From: an uncultured Chitinophaga sp.
GTDB lineage: Bacteria > Bacteroidota > Bacteroidia > Chitinophagales > Chitinophagaceae
DNA length: 64,000 nt
Assembly (NCBI RefSeq): GCF_902168175.1
Contig: NZ_CABHOU010000010.1
Coordinates: 1-64,000, forward strand
Reading direction: 5' to 3'
Both the position numbers and the translations under genes were made by a program. Positions 34,088 through 42,687 of this stretch are shown here, one piece after another. Position 1 is the first letter of the stretch. Every line of letters starts with the position of its first letter. The notes below the pieces were generated by a model. The model was not told where the DNA came from. It ran no database searches and saw only the letters and a list, made by a program, of their open reading frames with translations.

Positions 34088-34237
34088 AAAAAATTAAACG
34101 GTTTTGTTTTACATCATACATGCAACTGAAATTTTTACAGTTAAAAATTGTAGCTGATTGGAGAAATAGTGGGATAATAAACAGTGATCAGTTGCTTCTT
34201 GTTCGGATAGTAACCACTTGGGGAAGGTTAGCATTTT

Positions 34238-34426
34238 CTAATACGATGGCCTGGCTTCCCGCCCAAAAAACCAGCCAATATGCTGATAAGGCTCGGTCAT
34301 ATAACCCTCATCATCAATAATGCCGGCGCGTTGTAAGGAGGCTAAACCTCTCTCCGGCGTCCAATCGCGCTTTAATTCTTCAATCAGCTCATTAATTTGC
34401 TGTAATCGATAATCGCGTTCCAACAT
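34238..34426 (-). CDS. small hypothetical protein (62 aa)
   Basis: The ATG frame gives 62 residues: a helical, charged first half (MLERDYRLQQINELIEELKRDW) and a second half AGIIDDEGYMTEPYQHIGW. The phrase xAGIxDxxGxxTEPY recurs in small bacterial proteins, some of them antitoxin-like, as far as I recall; no function follows from that. There is no toxin-like neighbour. The AT-rich 144 bp upstream could hold a promoter. Spacing and codon sense are acceptable for a real gene, but evidence is modest. The plus strand of 34088-34237 shows nothing convincing. Confidence 0.5.
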   Translation of the reverse strand: MLERDYRLQQINELIEELKRDWTPERGLASLQRAGIIDDEGYMTEPYQHIGWFFGREARPSY

Positions 34427-34510
34427 AGTAGTACAATTTTGTTTACTGTAAAATTAAACAATCAAATAAACGTATATCACTCAATTCGCCACTGCTTCAA
34501 TCGTTCTTAA

Positions 34511-34552
34511 AACAAGAAATCCCGATGCTGAAAAACACCGGGATCTCTTGTT
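34511..34552 (-). terminator. terminator of the ThuA/dehydrogenase gene
   Basis: A 14-bp stem with one mismatch (34511-34524, AACAAGAAATCCCG, with 34539-34552) and a 14-base loop lies 19 bp after the stop of the large lipoprotein gene. Confidence 0.7.
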
Positions 34553-34570
34553 CTATTTTCTATCAGATAT

Positions 34571-37500
34571 CTACTTTTTAAATTCCATCCAGTCTAATGT
34601 AAACATATGCTGGTTGGGTTCTTCGTCTTTTCTAAATACGAAGTAAAGATCGTTTTTGCCGCCCGGGTCGGTTACTGGTGTGGTTACTTCGATAAACTTG
34701 TTCCAGTCACCGGTTTGTTTAAAATTAAGGGTACTGATGATCGGGCCTTTCGGGCTCTTTACATGCACTTCCAGTATACCATCTTTATCGAGAGAAGAAT
34801 AGCGGTAAGTGATATTACGAACACCTGTGAGGTCGATGTTTTTGAACAGGAACCACGACTTATTATGGATGCTGCCCAGCTGATCGGCACCGCGGCCGAT
34901 GTTGCGTACATCGTCCGCATCTTCTGCCTGTACTTTGGCGGCACGCAGGCTCAACAACGCTGTGCTGCTCAGCGGCACAGCCTGTCCGCCACCATCTGTA
35001 TAAGTAGCAGAAAGAATGTAGTTGCCGCCCGCTCCTTTTGTAAGATGATCTTTAAATTCCACTGTTCCCTCCTGTGGCAGGCTGGCCAGTTGCTTGTCCG
35101 TAAGCGTCATAATGTATTTCACGATCTCACCCGCCTGTGCAGTTGACAGCTGCGGGTGCGCCGCCATAGAGTGTTCGCCCCAAACGCCACCACCGCCTTT
35201 GATAATTTTGCCGGACAGGTAATCGAGGAAATCTTTATTGCCTTTATACTTCTGCGCTACTTCCACAAAAGCCGGACCTACAGATTTTTTGTCCAGCTGG
35301 TGACAAGCTTTACAGTCGCTGCTTTCCATCAGTATTTTACCAGGGTGAGAAGGAATGGCTGTTATCTGCTGGTGACCGATCTGCGGCTGACCACTGATCC
35401 TCGGCATGTAGTGCAGACTGATCATCAGCCTGTCCTGCGCGATGGTCGCATCTTCCTTATCACTTACTGTTACTGCGTACTGAAGCGGCGTGTTGTTAAA
35501 GTAGAAAGTAGTGTTGCCTGTATTCTTAACACTCACATCCGGCAATGTATTACCTACGCGGATAGCGATGGTAGCTTTGCCGCTTTCGCCGGAAGGATCT
35601 GTAACAGTGAGGGTTACATTGTAAGTGCCGTTTTTAGCAAATGTATACTCCGGATTTGCTTCGGTCGATTTCGCATTGCCTTCGAACGTCCATTCGTATT
35701 TCAGTTCATCTTCTTCATCATAATCATAACTGTCTTTACTGCTGAACTTCACTTTCAGCGGGGCAATACCTACTGTATCGGCAGTAGTGATCACTGCCTG
35801 TGGTTTACGGTTGCCTGCATTATAAGTCACACGCACTAAACGCGCATCTTCATTATCAACACCATAAACTGATCCGTACTCCAGCATATAAATATCGCCT
35901 GCAGGACCAAAAGCCATGTCTATCGGACGCCTGAAGTCGCCATTAGTACCCATGAAGGGCTCCATACGTTTGTAGTTCAACTGATCGTCGAGGCGTACGG
36001 CAAATACCCAGTTACGCATCCAGTCGTAGATAAAAAGCGCTTTGTCGTAATACGCAGGCAACTTGGTAGACGATTTCAAATCTTCGCTGTAATGATATAC
36101 TGGTCCTGCCATGGCAGAACGGCCACCATTACCCAGCGCAGGGAACTCGTCGGAGAAGTTGTACGGGTACCAGATAATAGGTTTACGCGCAGCCGGCAAA
36201 GCATTAATGCCAGTGTTATTCGCGGATGGATTAAACACTGAATCGGGATTAAACGCGGCACCCAGTTGTTTGGTGATAAAGTCGTATTCAAGGTACGGCT
36301 TGTTGTCGCCCACAAAATAAGGCCAGCCATAGTTACCGGCTGTTTTCGCCTGGTTGATCTCGTCGTAACCTCTCGGCCCCTGTTTGCCATCGCCGCCGGC
36401 ATCAGGACCAATCTCGCCCCAATACAAAGTATTAGTAACCGGGTCTACCGAAATACGGTAAGGGTTGCGGCAACCCATGGTATAAATTTCAGGCCTTGTT
36501 TCAGGTGTGCCTTTCGCAAACAGGTTACCTTCAGGAATAGTATAAGTACCATCTGCTTCGGGATGAATACGTAATACCTTTCCGCGCAGGTCGTTAGTGT
36601 TAGCAGAAGAACGCTGTGCATCGAAAGTAATGCGGCCTGGTGTTTCATCGATGGGCGCATAACCGTCGGATGCAAATGGTACCGTATTGTCACCAGTGGA
36701 TATAAACAGGTTGCCTTTACCATCAAATTCTAATGAACCTCCCGTGTGCGCACTCACTTCCAGCTCCAAAGGAACGGTGAGTAATACTTTCTCAGAAGCC
36801 AGGTCGATAGAATCGGCGCTGGCCATGGTAAAGCGCGATACACGTTGCGCTGCAGGCATGGTGGGCGGTGTATAATAGAAGTAGATAAAATGATTCTTAG
36901 CAAACGAAGGATCGATCGAGACACCCAGCAGGCCGTTACCAAAACCTTCTTTCGTGTCTGGCATTACCGGGAAAGTATATACCGTTTTAGTTGTGTTCGT
37001 AACTGGGTTATAGTAAAAAAACTTACCACTGCGCTCGATAAAGTAAACACCACCTTCGCTCGTAACCGCCAGCTCCATCGGCTCGTTCAGATCGTTGGAG
37101 AGAATCGTTTTAGAAAAACGGTTGTCCTCAGGCGTTTTTACAGAATAAGCTTTACTGTAGTCCAGTGCTTTACCTTCACCCATCACATACTGTATACCGC
37201 CTAACAGGTGCTGCAGAAACAGCGGTTCAGCATAACTTTCAGCGGTATGACCACCGCCCGTGTAAAAGGCGCGGCCGCCATCGTATTCGTGGTACCAGGC
37301 AATAGGATGATTATCACCATTCTCCCCACCTTCGTAGGTGTTCTCGTCGAGTTTTGCCAATACTTTCACCGCTGGGTTAATGCTTTTGTAGCTATACCAT
37401 TCGTCGGTACGCTCCCAGTTAGCAGGTAATCCTTTCATAGCGGGATGCGCGGTATCGGTTACGTTCACGGTTGCTTTCAGCACATTGGGATCATGCGGAT

Positions 37501-37909
37501 GGCTTTTAAAGTACGCGCCCACCAGTTTGTTGTACCAGGGCCATTCGTACTCCGTATCGGCCGCAGCATGGATACCCATAAAACCGCCACCGGCCTGTAT
37601 GTAACGTTCGAAAGCTACCTGCTGGGTGCTGTTAAGCACGTTGCCGGTAGTGCTCAGGAAAATCACCGCCTGGTACTTTTTCAGTTTGTCTTCTTTAAAC
37701 CAGGAAGCATCGCTGGTGGTATCTACCGCAAAGCCGTTCTTTTTTCCCAGTTCAATAATCGCTGCTGCGCCAGCCGGAATAGATTCGTGATGATAAGCTG
37801 CTGTTTTCATAAATACCAGCACACGGGGGCCGGAATTGGTACAGGATTGCAGCGCAATGATCAGTAATGATAAGAGCAGTATGCTACAAGAGCGTAAGCG
37901 TACAAACAT
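34571..37909 (-). CDS. multidomain lipoprotein: ThuA, sugar dehydrogenase, PKD, cytochrome c, CBM
   Basis: This is a 1112-residue exported protein. The signal ends in a lipobox (IIALQSC, C23), so it is lipid-anchored. Domains in order: ThuA-like trehalose-utilisation/GATase fold, about 28-245 (RVLVFMKTAAYHHESI, GIHAAADTEYEWPWYNKLVGAYFKSHP); glucose/sorbosone dehydrogenase beta-propeller, about 265-690 (NEPMELAVTSEGGVYFIERSG, GLLGVSIDPSFAKNHFIYFYY, HTGGSLEFDGKGNLFISTGDN, RNPYRISVDPVTNTLYWGEIG); PKD domain, about 705-790 (PLKVKFSSKDSYDYDEED, NGTYNVTLTVTDPSG); class I cytochrome c with CKACH, about 855-945; and a C-terminal CBM6-like beta domain. Such chains occur in Bacteroidota and probably oxidise sugars in the periplasm, passing electrons to the haem. 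The substrate is unknown. It is monocistronic. Confidence 0.85.
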   Translation of the reverse strand: MFVRLRSCSILLLSLLIIALQSCTNSGPRVLVFMKTAAYHHESIPAGAAAIIELGKKNGFAVDTTSDASWFKEDKLKKYQAVIFLSTTGNVLNSTQQVAFERYIQAGGGFMGIHAAADTEYEWPWYNKLVGAYFKSHPHDPNVLKATVNVTDTAHPAMKGLPANWERTDEWYSYKSINPAVKVLAKLDENTYEGGENGDNHPIAWYHEYDGGRAFYTGGGHTAESYAEPLFLQHLLGGIQYVMGEGKALDYSKAYSVKTPEDNRFSKTILSNDLNEPMELAVTSEGGVYFIERSGKFFYYNPVTNTTKTVYTFPVMPDTKEGFGNGLLGVSIDPSFAKNHFIYFYYTPPTMPAAQRVSRFTMASADSIDLASEKVLLTVPLELEVSAHTGGSLEFDGKGNLFISTGDNTVPFASDGYAPIDETPGRITFDAQRSSANTNDLRGKVLRIHPEADGTYTIPEGNLFAKGTPETRPEIYTMGCRNPYRISVDPVTNTLYWGEIGPDAGGDGKQGPRGYDEINQAKTAGNYGWPYFVGDNKPYLEYDFITKQLGAAFNPDSVFNPSANNTGINALPAARKPIIWYPYNFSDEFPALGNGGRSAMAGPVYHYSEDLKSSTKLPAYYDKALFIYDWMRNWVFAVRLDDQLNYKRMEPFMGTNGDFRRPIDMAFGPAGDIYMLEYGSVYGVDNEDARLVRVTYNAGNRKPQAVITTADTVGIAPLKVKFSSKDSYDYDEEDELKYEWTFEGNAKSTEANPEYTFAKNGTYNVTLTVTDPSGESGKATIAIRVGNTLPDVSVKNTGNTTFYFNNTPLQYAVTVSDKEDATIAQDRLMISLHYMPRISGQPQIGHQQITAIPSHPGKILMESSDCKACHQLDKKSVGPAFVEVAQKYKGNKDFLDYLSGKIIKGGGGVWGEHSMAAHPQLSTAQAGEIVKYIMTLTDKQLASLPQEGTVEFKDHLTKGAGGNYILSATYTDGGGQAVPLSSTALLSLRAAKVQAEDADDVRNIGRGADQLGSIHNKSWFLFKNIDLTGVRNITYRYSSLDKDGILEVHVKSPKGPIISTLNFKQTGDWNKFIEVTTPVTDPGGKNDLYFVFRKDEEPNQHMFTLDWMEFKK

Positions 37910-37968
37910 TGATTTTAATGATTTGGTTCAGGTATTAAAATATAAGAATAGTAGTCTTTCTAAAAGTA

Positions 37969-39042
37969 TTACACATGCTCCAGCAGGAAGAACGTATGCT
38001 GCTCCCCAATAAAGTGATTGTAGATGAGGATGCGCCGGAAGGCTTTGGGTGGGTTAGCCACAAATGCCTGCAGAGAGACCGGCAACTGCTGTTGTTTCAG
38101 TATCTGCGCAGCCAGCCAAACAGCAAAAGCACCTGCGGTATCGTGTTCACCGCACAATTGTTTGAACGGCACTTCGGGAGTGGCAGGACAGTTGGCAGAA
38201 AATAATATGCGGTAGTAATGATCTGTGTTAGCATCGCCGTTGCGACCGCTGATTACCAGGTCGATGTCGCCAATACCAACATCATGTTTATCTAAAAAAT
38301 CCTTCAGACCTCTTTCCAGGGCTTCGGCCGAAGGTTTATACAGCATCTTCATGCCTTTTATGCAGGCTTCCGTATTTTCGGTACGCTCATCCCCCAGCAT
38401 AAAAAAGGTGGACCCTTCTCCTGAAATACTTCCAGGTGTGTTGCGATCAAAAAGTTGTGCGTTGCCTGTATCGGCTTCCTTCCAGAAACCGATACGGCTT
38501 TTAATATAAAAATGCTCGGCGGTCATTTCTTCGAAGCAACCGGTGAGCGTACGTTTCACTTCTCCTTCGGCCAGTTGCAGCATACTGTCGAGCAAAGCGT
38601 TTTCAAACGAAAACCCGCGGTGTACAAATGTATTGTTATACCCCGTACTCTTTTGCTGTAATGCAATAAGACCGTTAACCGAATTGTAAGTCGATTGTAT
38701 AAACGGCGTAGGGTTAAGCGCACGTTCCTGGTACTCCACGATGTCGCGGATAAATTTTTCTGTGTCAGATAAACTGCCTTTACCGGTGCCTGTAATAATA
38801 ACATCAGGCGAAGGCTGGCCGCTGTTCTGTACTGCTTTTAATGCAGCCGTAAGTCCCATTTTAAGCAGGCGGCTCATGCGACGCAGGCTGTTGGGAGGAA
38901 TAAATGCCTTGTAATCAGGTTCTACAGCCACGAGGTTATTGGCCTCCGTAACGATCATAGGCAACGAGAAAAAGTCACCCTCAAAAGTAGGTTGTGCTGA
39001 AATTGCTGCGCTGCCCTGTATGTAACACCTGTTATTACTCAT
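37969..39042 (-). CDS. degenerate ketosynthase (chain-length-factor-like)
   Basis: The 357-residue protein has the thiolase/ketosynthase layout (IITGTGKGSLSDTEKF, STYNSVNGLIALQ, GEGSTFFMLGD, CGEHDTAGAFAVWLAAQ) but no TACSSS-type nucleophile: the matching place reads VHRGFSFENAL, so the cysteine is absent. This is the pattern of chain-length factors that pair with an active ketosynthase, as in aryl polyene and type II polyketide systems. Its start overlaps the end of the active ketosynthase gene by 8 bp, which supports a coupled heterodimer. It is the last gene of the flexirubin-type operon here. Confidence 0.85.
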   Translation of the reverse strand: MSNNRCYIQGSAAISAQPTFEGDFFSLPMIVTEANNLVAVEPDYKAFIPPNSLRRMSRLLKMGLTAALKAVQNSGQPSPDVIITGTGKGSLSDTEKFIRDIVEYQERALNPTPFIQSTYNSVNGLIALQQKSTGYNNTFVHRGFSFENALLDSMLQLAEGEVKRTLTGCFEEMTAEHFYIKSRIGFWKEADTGNAQLFDRNTPGSISGEGSTFFMLGDERTENTEACIKGMKMLYKPSAEALERGLKDFLDKHDVGIGDIDLVISGRNGDANTDHYYRILFSANCPATPEVPFKQLCGEHDTAGAFAVWLAAQILKQQQLPVSLQAFVANPPKAFRRILIYNHFIGEQHTFFLLEHV

Positions 39043-40243
39043 ATTTGCTGATCACCAGTGAGGCGTTATTACCGCCAAAACCGAAAGAGTTAGAAATTAC
39101 GTTCGTTACCGGGTATTGCTCCAGCAGCCTGGTTTCGGGCGTAACGCCTGCCTCTTCCATCTTTTCTGAAAAATTTAAATTAGGGAACACTACCTGCTCA
39201 CGGATGGCCAGTACGGAGAAGATGGCCTCTATAGCGCCTGCCGCTGCAAGGGTATGACCTGTAAAAGGCTTGGTAGAACTGAACATTGGCACTTTATCGC
39301 CAAACAACCTTAACAGCGCTTTACCTTCGGAGGCATCGTTGTTAAGTGTGGCAGTGCCATGCACATTTATATATTGTACTTCATCAACACTCCGCCCGCT
39401 CATGGCCAGCGCATTTTTCATGGCGGCATAAGCACCATCACCCTCGGGCGAAGGCGCGGTAGGGTGAAATGCTTCGTTCGCATTACAATACCCGCTCAAC
39501 TCGGCCAGTACAACGGCGCCGCGGCGTTTCACCTGCGACTCGCTTTCCAGTACCAGGTAAGCGGCCCCCTCGCCCAGATTAAGTCCATTCCGGTGCTGGT
39601 CGAAAGGTTTACAATGTGCTTTATCTATATTTTTAAGCGAATTAAATCCATTGATCGTGAAGCGGGTCAATGCTTCTGTGCCGCCACAAATCGCCGTGTC
39701 CAGCATACCATGTTTAATTAACCTGGCACCATACATCAAAGCATTGGCGGAGGAAGAACAGGCGGTGCTGATAGTGGCAATATGAGCGCCAATACCCACG
39801 GTATCGGCAATACGCTGTGTACAGTCGGCACAATCAAGGGTATCGATGTAGTCGAGAAATTCGCCGTGTTTGTTGGGGTCGATGATGTCGTAGTATACTT
39901 TTTCAGTATCACACATACCACCCACGGTGGAGGCATTTACCAGGCCGGTGCCGGGCATATCAGCCTCGGTCAGACCAGCGCTTTGCAATGCTTCTTTCAT
40001 TGCAATAAGGCCCAGCAGTGTAGTGCGGGTATAACCCAGCACCGGCACGCCGGCCATTACCGCCAGCTGCTCCGTACTATGACGTACTTCTGCAACAGGC
40101 AACACCTCTTTATGAATTGTATCTATATGGCGGGTATAACCAATGCCGGCCTGCTGCAAACGCAGGCTGCGCAGGTTTTCCATCACATTATCACCAATGG
40201 CGGTGATCAAACCCATCCCTGTAATAAACACACGTTCCGCCAT
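39035..40243 (-). CDS. beta-ketoacyl-ACP synthase II-type (aryl polyene/flexirubin ketosynthase)
   Basis: The 402-residue enzyme is FabF-like. The active-site triad is intact: C162 (STACSSSANALM), H294 (NVHGTATLNND) and H329 (PFTGHTLAAAG). It should catalyse decarboxylative Claisen condensation with malonyl-ACP during polyene chain growth. The neighbouring ACP gene (12 bp upstream) and the degenerate partner (8-bp overlap) give a minimal KS/CLF/ACP set. Fatty-acid FabF is an alternative, but the operon argues for secondary metabolism. Confidence 0.9.
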   Translation of the reverse strand: MAERVFITGMGLITAIGDNVMENLRSLRLQQAGIGYTRHIDTIHKEVLPVAEVRHSTEQLAVMAGVPVLGYTRTTLLGLIAMKEALQSAGLTEADMPGTGLVNASTVGGMCDTEKVYYDIIDPNKHGEFLDYIDTLDCADCTQRIADTVGIGAHIATISTACSSSANALMYGARLIKHGMLDTAICGGTEALTRFTINGFNSLKNIDKAHCKPFDQHRNGLNLGEGAAYLVLESESQVKRRGAVVLAELSGYCNANEAFHPTAPSPEGDGAYAAMKNALAMSGRSVDEVQYINVHGTATLNNDASEGKALLRLFGDKVPMFSSTKPFTGHTLAAAGAIEAIFSVLAIREQVVFPNLNFSEKMEEAGVTPETRLLEQYPVTNVISNSFGFGGNNASLVISKYE

Positions 40244-40255
40244 GAAGAGAAAGTC

Positions 40256-40513
40256 TTACGCAGTTTGTTTAGACTGGATAAATTCGGCCATAGACTGAAC
40301 AGATGCCAGTATTTTACGGCCTTCGCGGGGATCTTCTACTTTAATACCATATTGCCTTTCAAGCAACACCATCAGCTCCAGTGAATCGATGCTGTCCAGA
40401 CCCAGACCATCGCCGAACAAAGCCGCGTTGTCGTCTATGTCTTCTGGTTTGGTGTCCTGAAGGTTAAGGGCTTCAATGATCTGTTGTTTCAGTTTCTGTT
40501 TTAATTCTTCCAT
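40256..40513 (-). CDS. acyl carrier protein
   Basis: This is an 85-residue phosphopantetheine-binding carrier protein. The attachment serine is S41 in GLGLDSIDSLELMVLLE. The acidic four-helix sequence and length are normal. It is the first gene of the ACP-KS-CLF subset, 118 bp away from the ABC permease gene, and is the likely chain carrier for the polyene. Confidence 0.92.
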   Translation of the reverse strand: MEELKQKLKQQIIEALNLQDTKPEDIDDNAALFGDGLGLDSIDSLELMVLLERQYGIKVEDPREGRKILASVQSMAEFIQSKQTA

Positions 40514-40631
40514 AATGTTGCAGGTTTATGCACCTCTTTAAATAGTTACGAGGCTAACCGGGCTTACCGGCAAACGGTCGTAAAAATAATGATTTAAGAT
40601 AGTTTTGAAAACATTAATTCTCCCGGCATCC

Positions 40632-41921
40632 TTAAGCCATCCGGCGTTTTTCCCACCAGGCGGCTACGCCCAGCAGTACCATACAGAATAGCAGGAGCCG
40701 GCCAATCTCCGTTAATATCATACCCAACCCGCCATTTCGCAGGTACAGGTCGTTAATAGCGTCTAATCCCCAGCTGAGTGGCGAAAGCCGCCCCATGAAC
40801 TGTATATTTTCGGGCATAATGTCCAGCGGTATCCAAATACCACCTATGGCCGAAAGAATAACGATGGAAATGGCCCCAAAACTGAGCGCCTGGTTGGGAG
40901 TGCGAAACAGTGTACCAACCAGTATGCCGTACGAGGTAGCGGCCAACCCAATACTGATGGCGGTTATAAATGCCGCCACATGATCGCGCCCCAGCGCCAG
41001 GCGGGGCAGGTCGAGCAAGGGCAGCAGGTACATACCCACCAGTATCATCAGGTAAAACTGTACTACGCAGATGCTTACAAAGAAAAACATCTTACCGGTC
41101 AGTATCTGCAGGTACGAGCCGGGTATCAGCTTCATCCGCAGCAGACTGCCGTCTTCCCGTTCACGTATCATATTACCGGCTATGGGTATTACGATAAAGA
41201 ACATCGCAAATATGCTCCAGGCCGGCACGTTATGCTGCACCGAATTGGAAATAACGTCTATTCTCTTTTCTGCCGAGGTAGTTTGTTCTTTCAGCCCTAC
41301 CGCTTTGAGGTTGATGGCAGGGAACGTATCTGTTTCTGTTGAGTTCCTGCTTTTCAGTTGCTGCCTGATCCGCTCCAGCAGCAAATCAGTTTCTACCTGT
41401 GTGAGAAAATTATCGATCGCCTGGTGTATGGCACTTCGGAACGCCTTTTTGGCTGCGGGATCGAAATACACCTGCACATGCAGCGTATCGTTGGTGGCCT
41501 TTACCGGTAACTCGGAAGGCAGCCCCATACGTTTTGAAATATCGTTGACGATACGGTTGGCATTACTTACAATGCTGGCCGTAGCGCCCTTCGGGATAAC
41601 AATGCTGATCTTGTATTCGCCGCTGTTCACTCTTTTTATAGCATCTTCTGACGTTACAGGCCGGCCATCGAGGGAGTCGAGCATGTTAAACTGGCCTGTA
41701 TTTCCCAAACCTTGTTTAATATAACGCGCGAGGCGACCGTGATCATTATCTACAGTGAGTATGTCGAACTTTACTTCCTGGTAATCTTTAAACGGGGCGT
41801 CCTGTATTACGGCCATTACGGTGATCAGCACCATGGGCATAATGAACAACAAGGCCAAACCGGCCTTATCGCGTAACAGCAGGAGCCATTCTTTTCTTAT
41901 GGTAGCTACGATCCTTAACAT
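40632..41921 (-). CDS. ABC-2 type transporter permease
   Basis: This 429-residue permease of the ABC-2/YhgE-like exporter group has one N-terminal membrane helix (ALLFIMPMVLITVMAVI), a periplasmic domain of about 190 residues (roughly 45-230), then five C-terminal hydrophobic segments (WSIFAMFFIVIPIAGNM, ILTGKMFFFVSICVVQFYLMILVGMYLLPLL, FGAISIVILSAIGGIWIPL, the PLSWGLDAINDLYLR loop, and a last helix). It pairs with the ATPase gene 7 bp upstream. In flexirubin-type clusters these genes are thought to export pigment or intermediates; the substrate here is inferred. Confidence 0.88.
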   Translation of the reverse strand: MLRIVATIRKEWLLLLRDKAGLALLFIMPMVLITVMAVIQDAPFKDYQEVKFDILTVDNDHGRLARYIKQGLGNTGQFNMLDSLDGRPVTSEDAIKRVNSGEYKISIVIPKGATASIVSNANRIVNDISKRMGLPSELPVKATNDTLHVQVYFDPAAKKAFRSAIHQAIDNFLTQVETDLLLERIRQQLKSRNSTETDTFPAINLKAVGLKEQTTSAEKRIDVISNSVQHNVPAWSIFAMFFIVIPIAGNMIREREDGSLLRMKLIPGSYLQILTGKMFFFVSICVVQFYLMILVGMYLLPLLDLPRLALGRDHVAAFITAISIGLAATSYGILVGTLFRTPNQALSFGAISIVILSAIGGIWIPLDIMPENIQFMGRLSPLSWGLDAINDLYLRNGGLGMILTEIGRLLLFCMVLLGVAAWWEKRRMA

Positions 41922-41928
41922 GTTATAT

Positions 41929-42675
41929 TTAATCTCTCAGGGCATGACCGGTGTAATGCAAAAACACATCCTCCAGGTTACGGCAACCGGCGTTCTGTTG
42001 TATTAACGCCATGGGCTGGCCCTGTATAATCAGTTTGCCTTCGTCCATAATTACCACTTCTTCACAAAGCGACTGCGCTTCTTCCAGCAAATGGGAAGTA
42101 TATAGTACGCTCACTCCTTTTTTATTGTATTCTCTCAGGAATTGCAGGATCATACTGCGCGACTGCACATCCACACCTGCTGTAGGTTCGTCGAGCACCA
42201 GCAGTTGGGGGTCGTGCAGGATGGCGGCGATGATGTTGGTGCGGCGTTTCATACCACCTGAAAACTTGTGCACCTCTTTATTACCGGCCTTTTCGAGCCC
42301 GAACTGTTCCAGGTAATTCTCCACTTTGGTGCGGAGCGATTTGCCTTTGAGTCCGTAGAGATTGCCGAAGTAAACAAGGTTTTCTATCGCGGTTAGTTGC
42401 GGGAACAAGGCGATTTGCTGGGGCACGATACCGATCACTTTCTTAATAGCTTCGCGGTGCGCCGCGCCTTGCAGCAGCTCGTGTATACGTACTTCTCCAC
42501 TATCAGCCCTCACCAGTCCGCAAAGAATGGAGATGGTGGTGGTTTTACCGGCGCCGTTAGGTCCCAGCAAACCAGTGATCTTACCTTCGGGGAATGAAAA
42601 GCTGAGTCCCTCCAACGTAGGTTGCAGTGCCCCTTTATAGGTTTTGAAAAGATCCTTTACCGTTATACTGTTCAT
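41929..42675 (-). CDS. ABC transporter ATP-binding protein
   Basis: The 248-residue ATPase has Walker A (GPNGAGKTT, near 38-46), the Q-loop (IVPQQIALFPQLT), the signature KFSGGMKRR, Walker B (LLVLDEPTAGVD) and the H-loop (LYTSHLLEEAQ). All are intact. It belongs to the DrrA/CcmA-like exporter group and drives the neighbouring ABC-2 permease. It starts 12 bp after the BtrH-type gene. Confidence 0.95.
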   Translation of the reverse strand: MNSITVKDLFKTYKGALQPTLEGLSFSFPEGKITGLLGPNGAGKTTTISILCGLVRADSGEVRIHELLQGAAHREAIKKVIGIVPQQIALFPQLTAIENLVYFGNLYGLKGKSLRTKVENYLEQFGLEKAGNKEVHKFSGGMKRRTNIIAAILHDPQLLVLDEPTAGVDVQSRSMILQFLREYNKKGVSVLYTSHLLEEAQSLCEEVVIMDEGKLIIQGQPMALIQQNAGCRNLEDVFLHYTGHALRD

Positions 42676-42687
42676 TCTTATCGTTCC

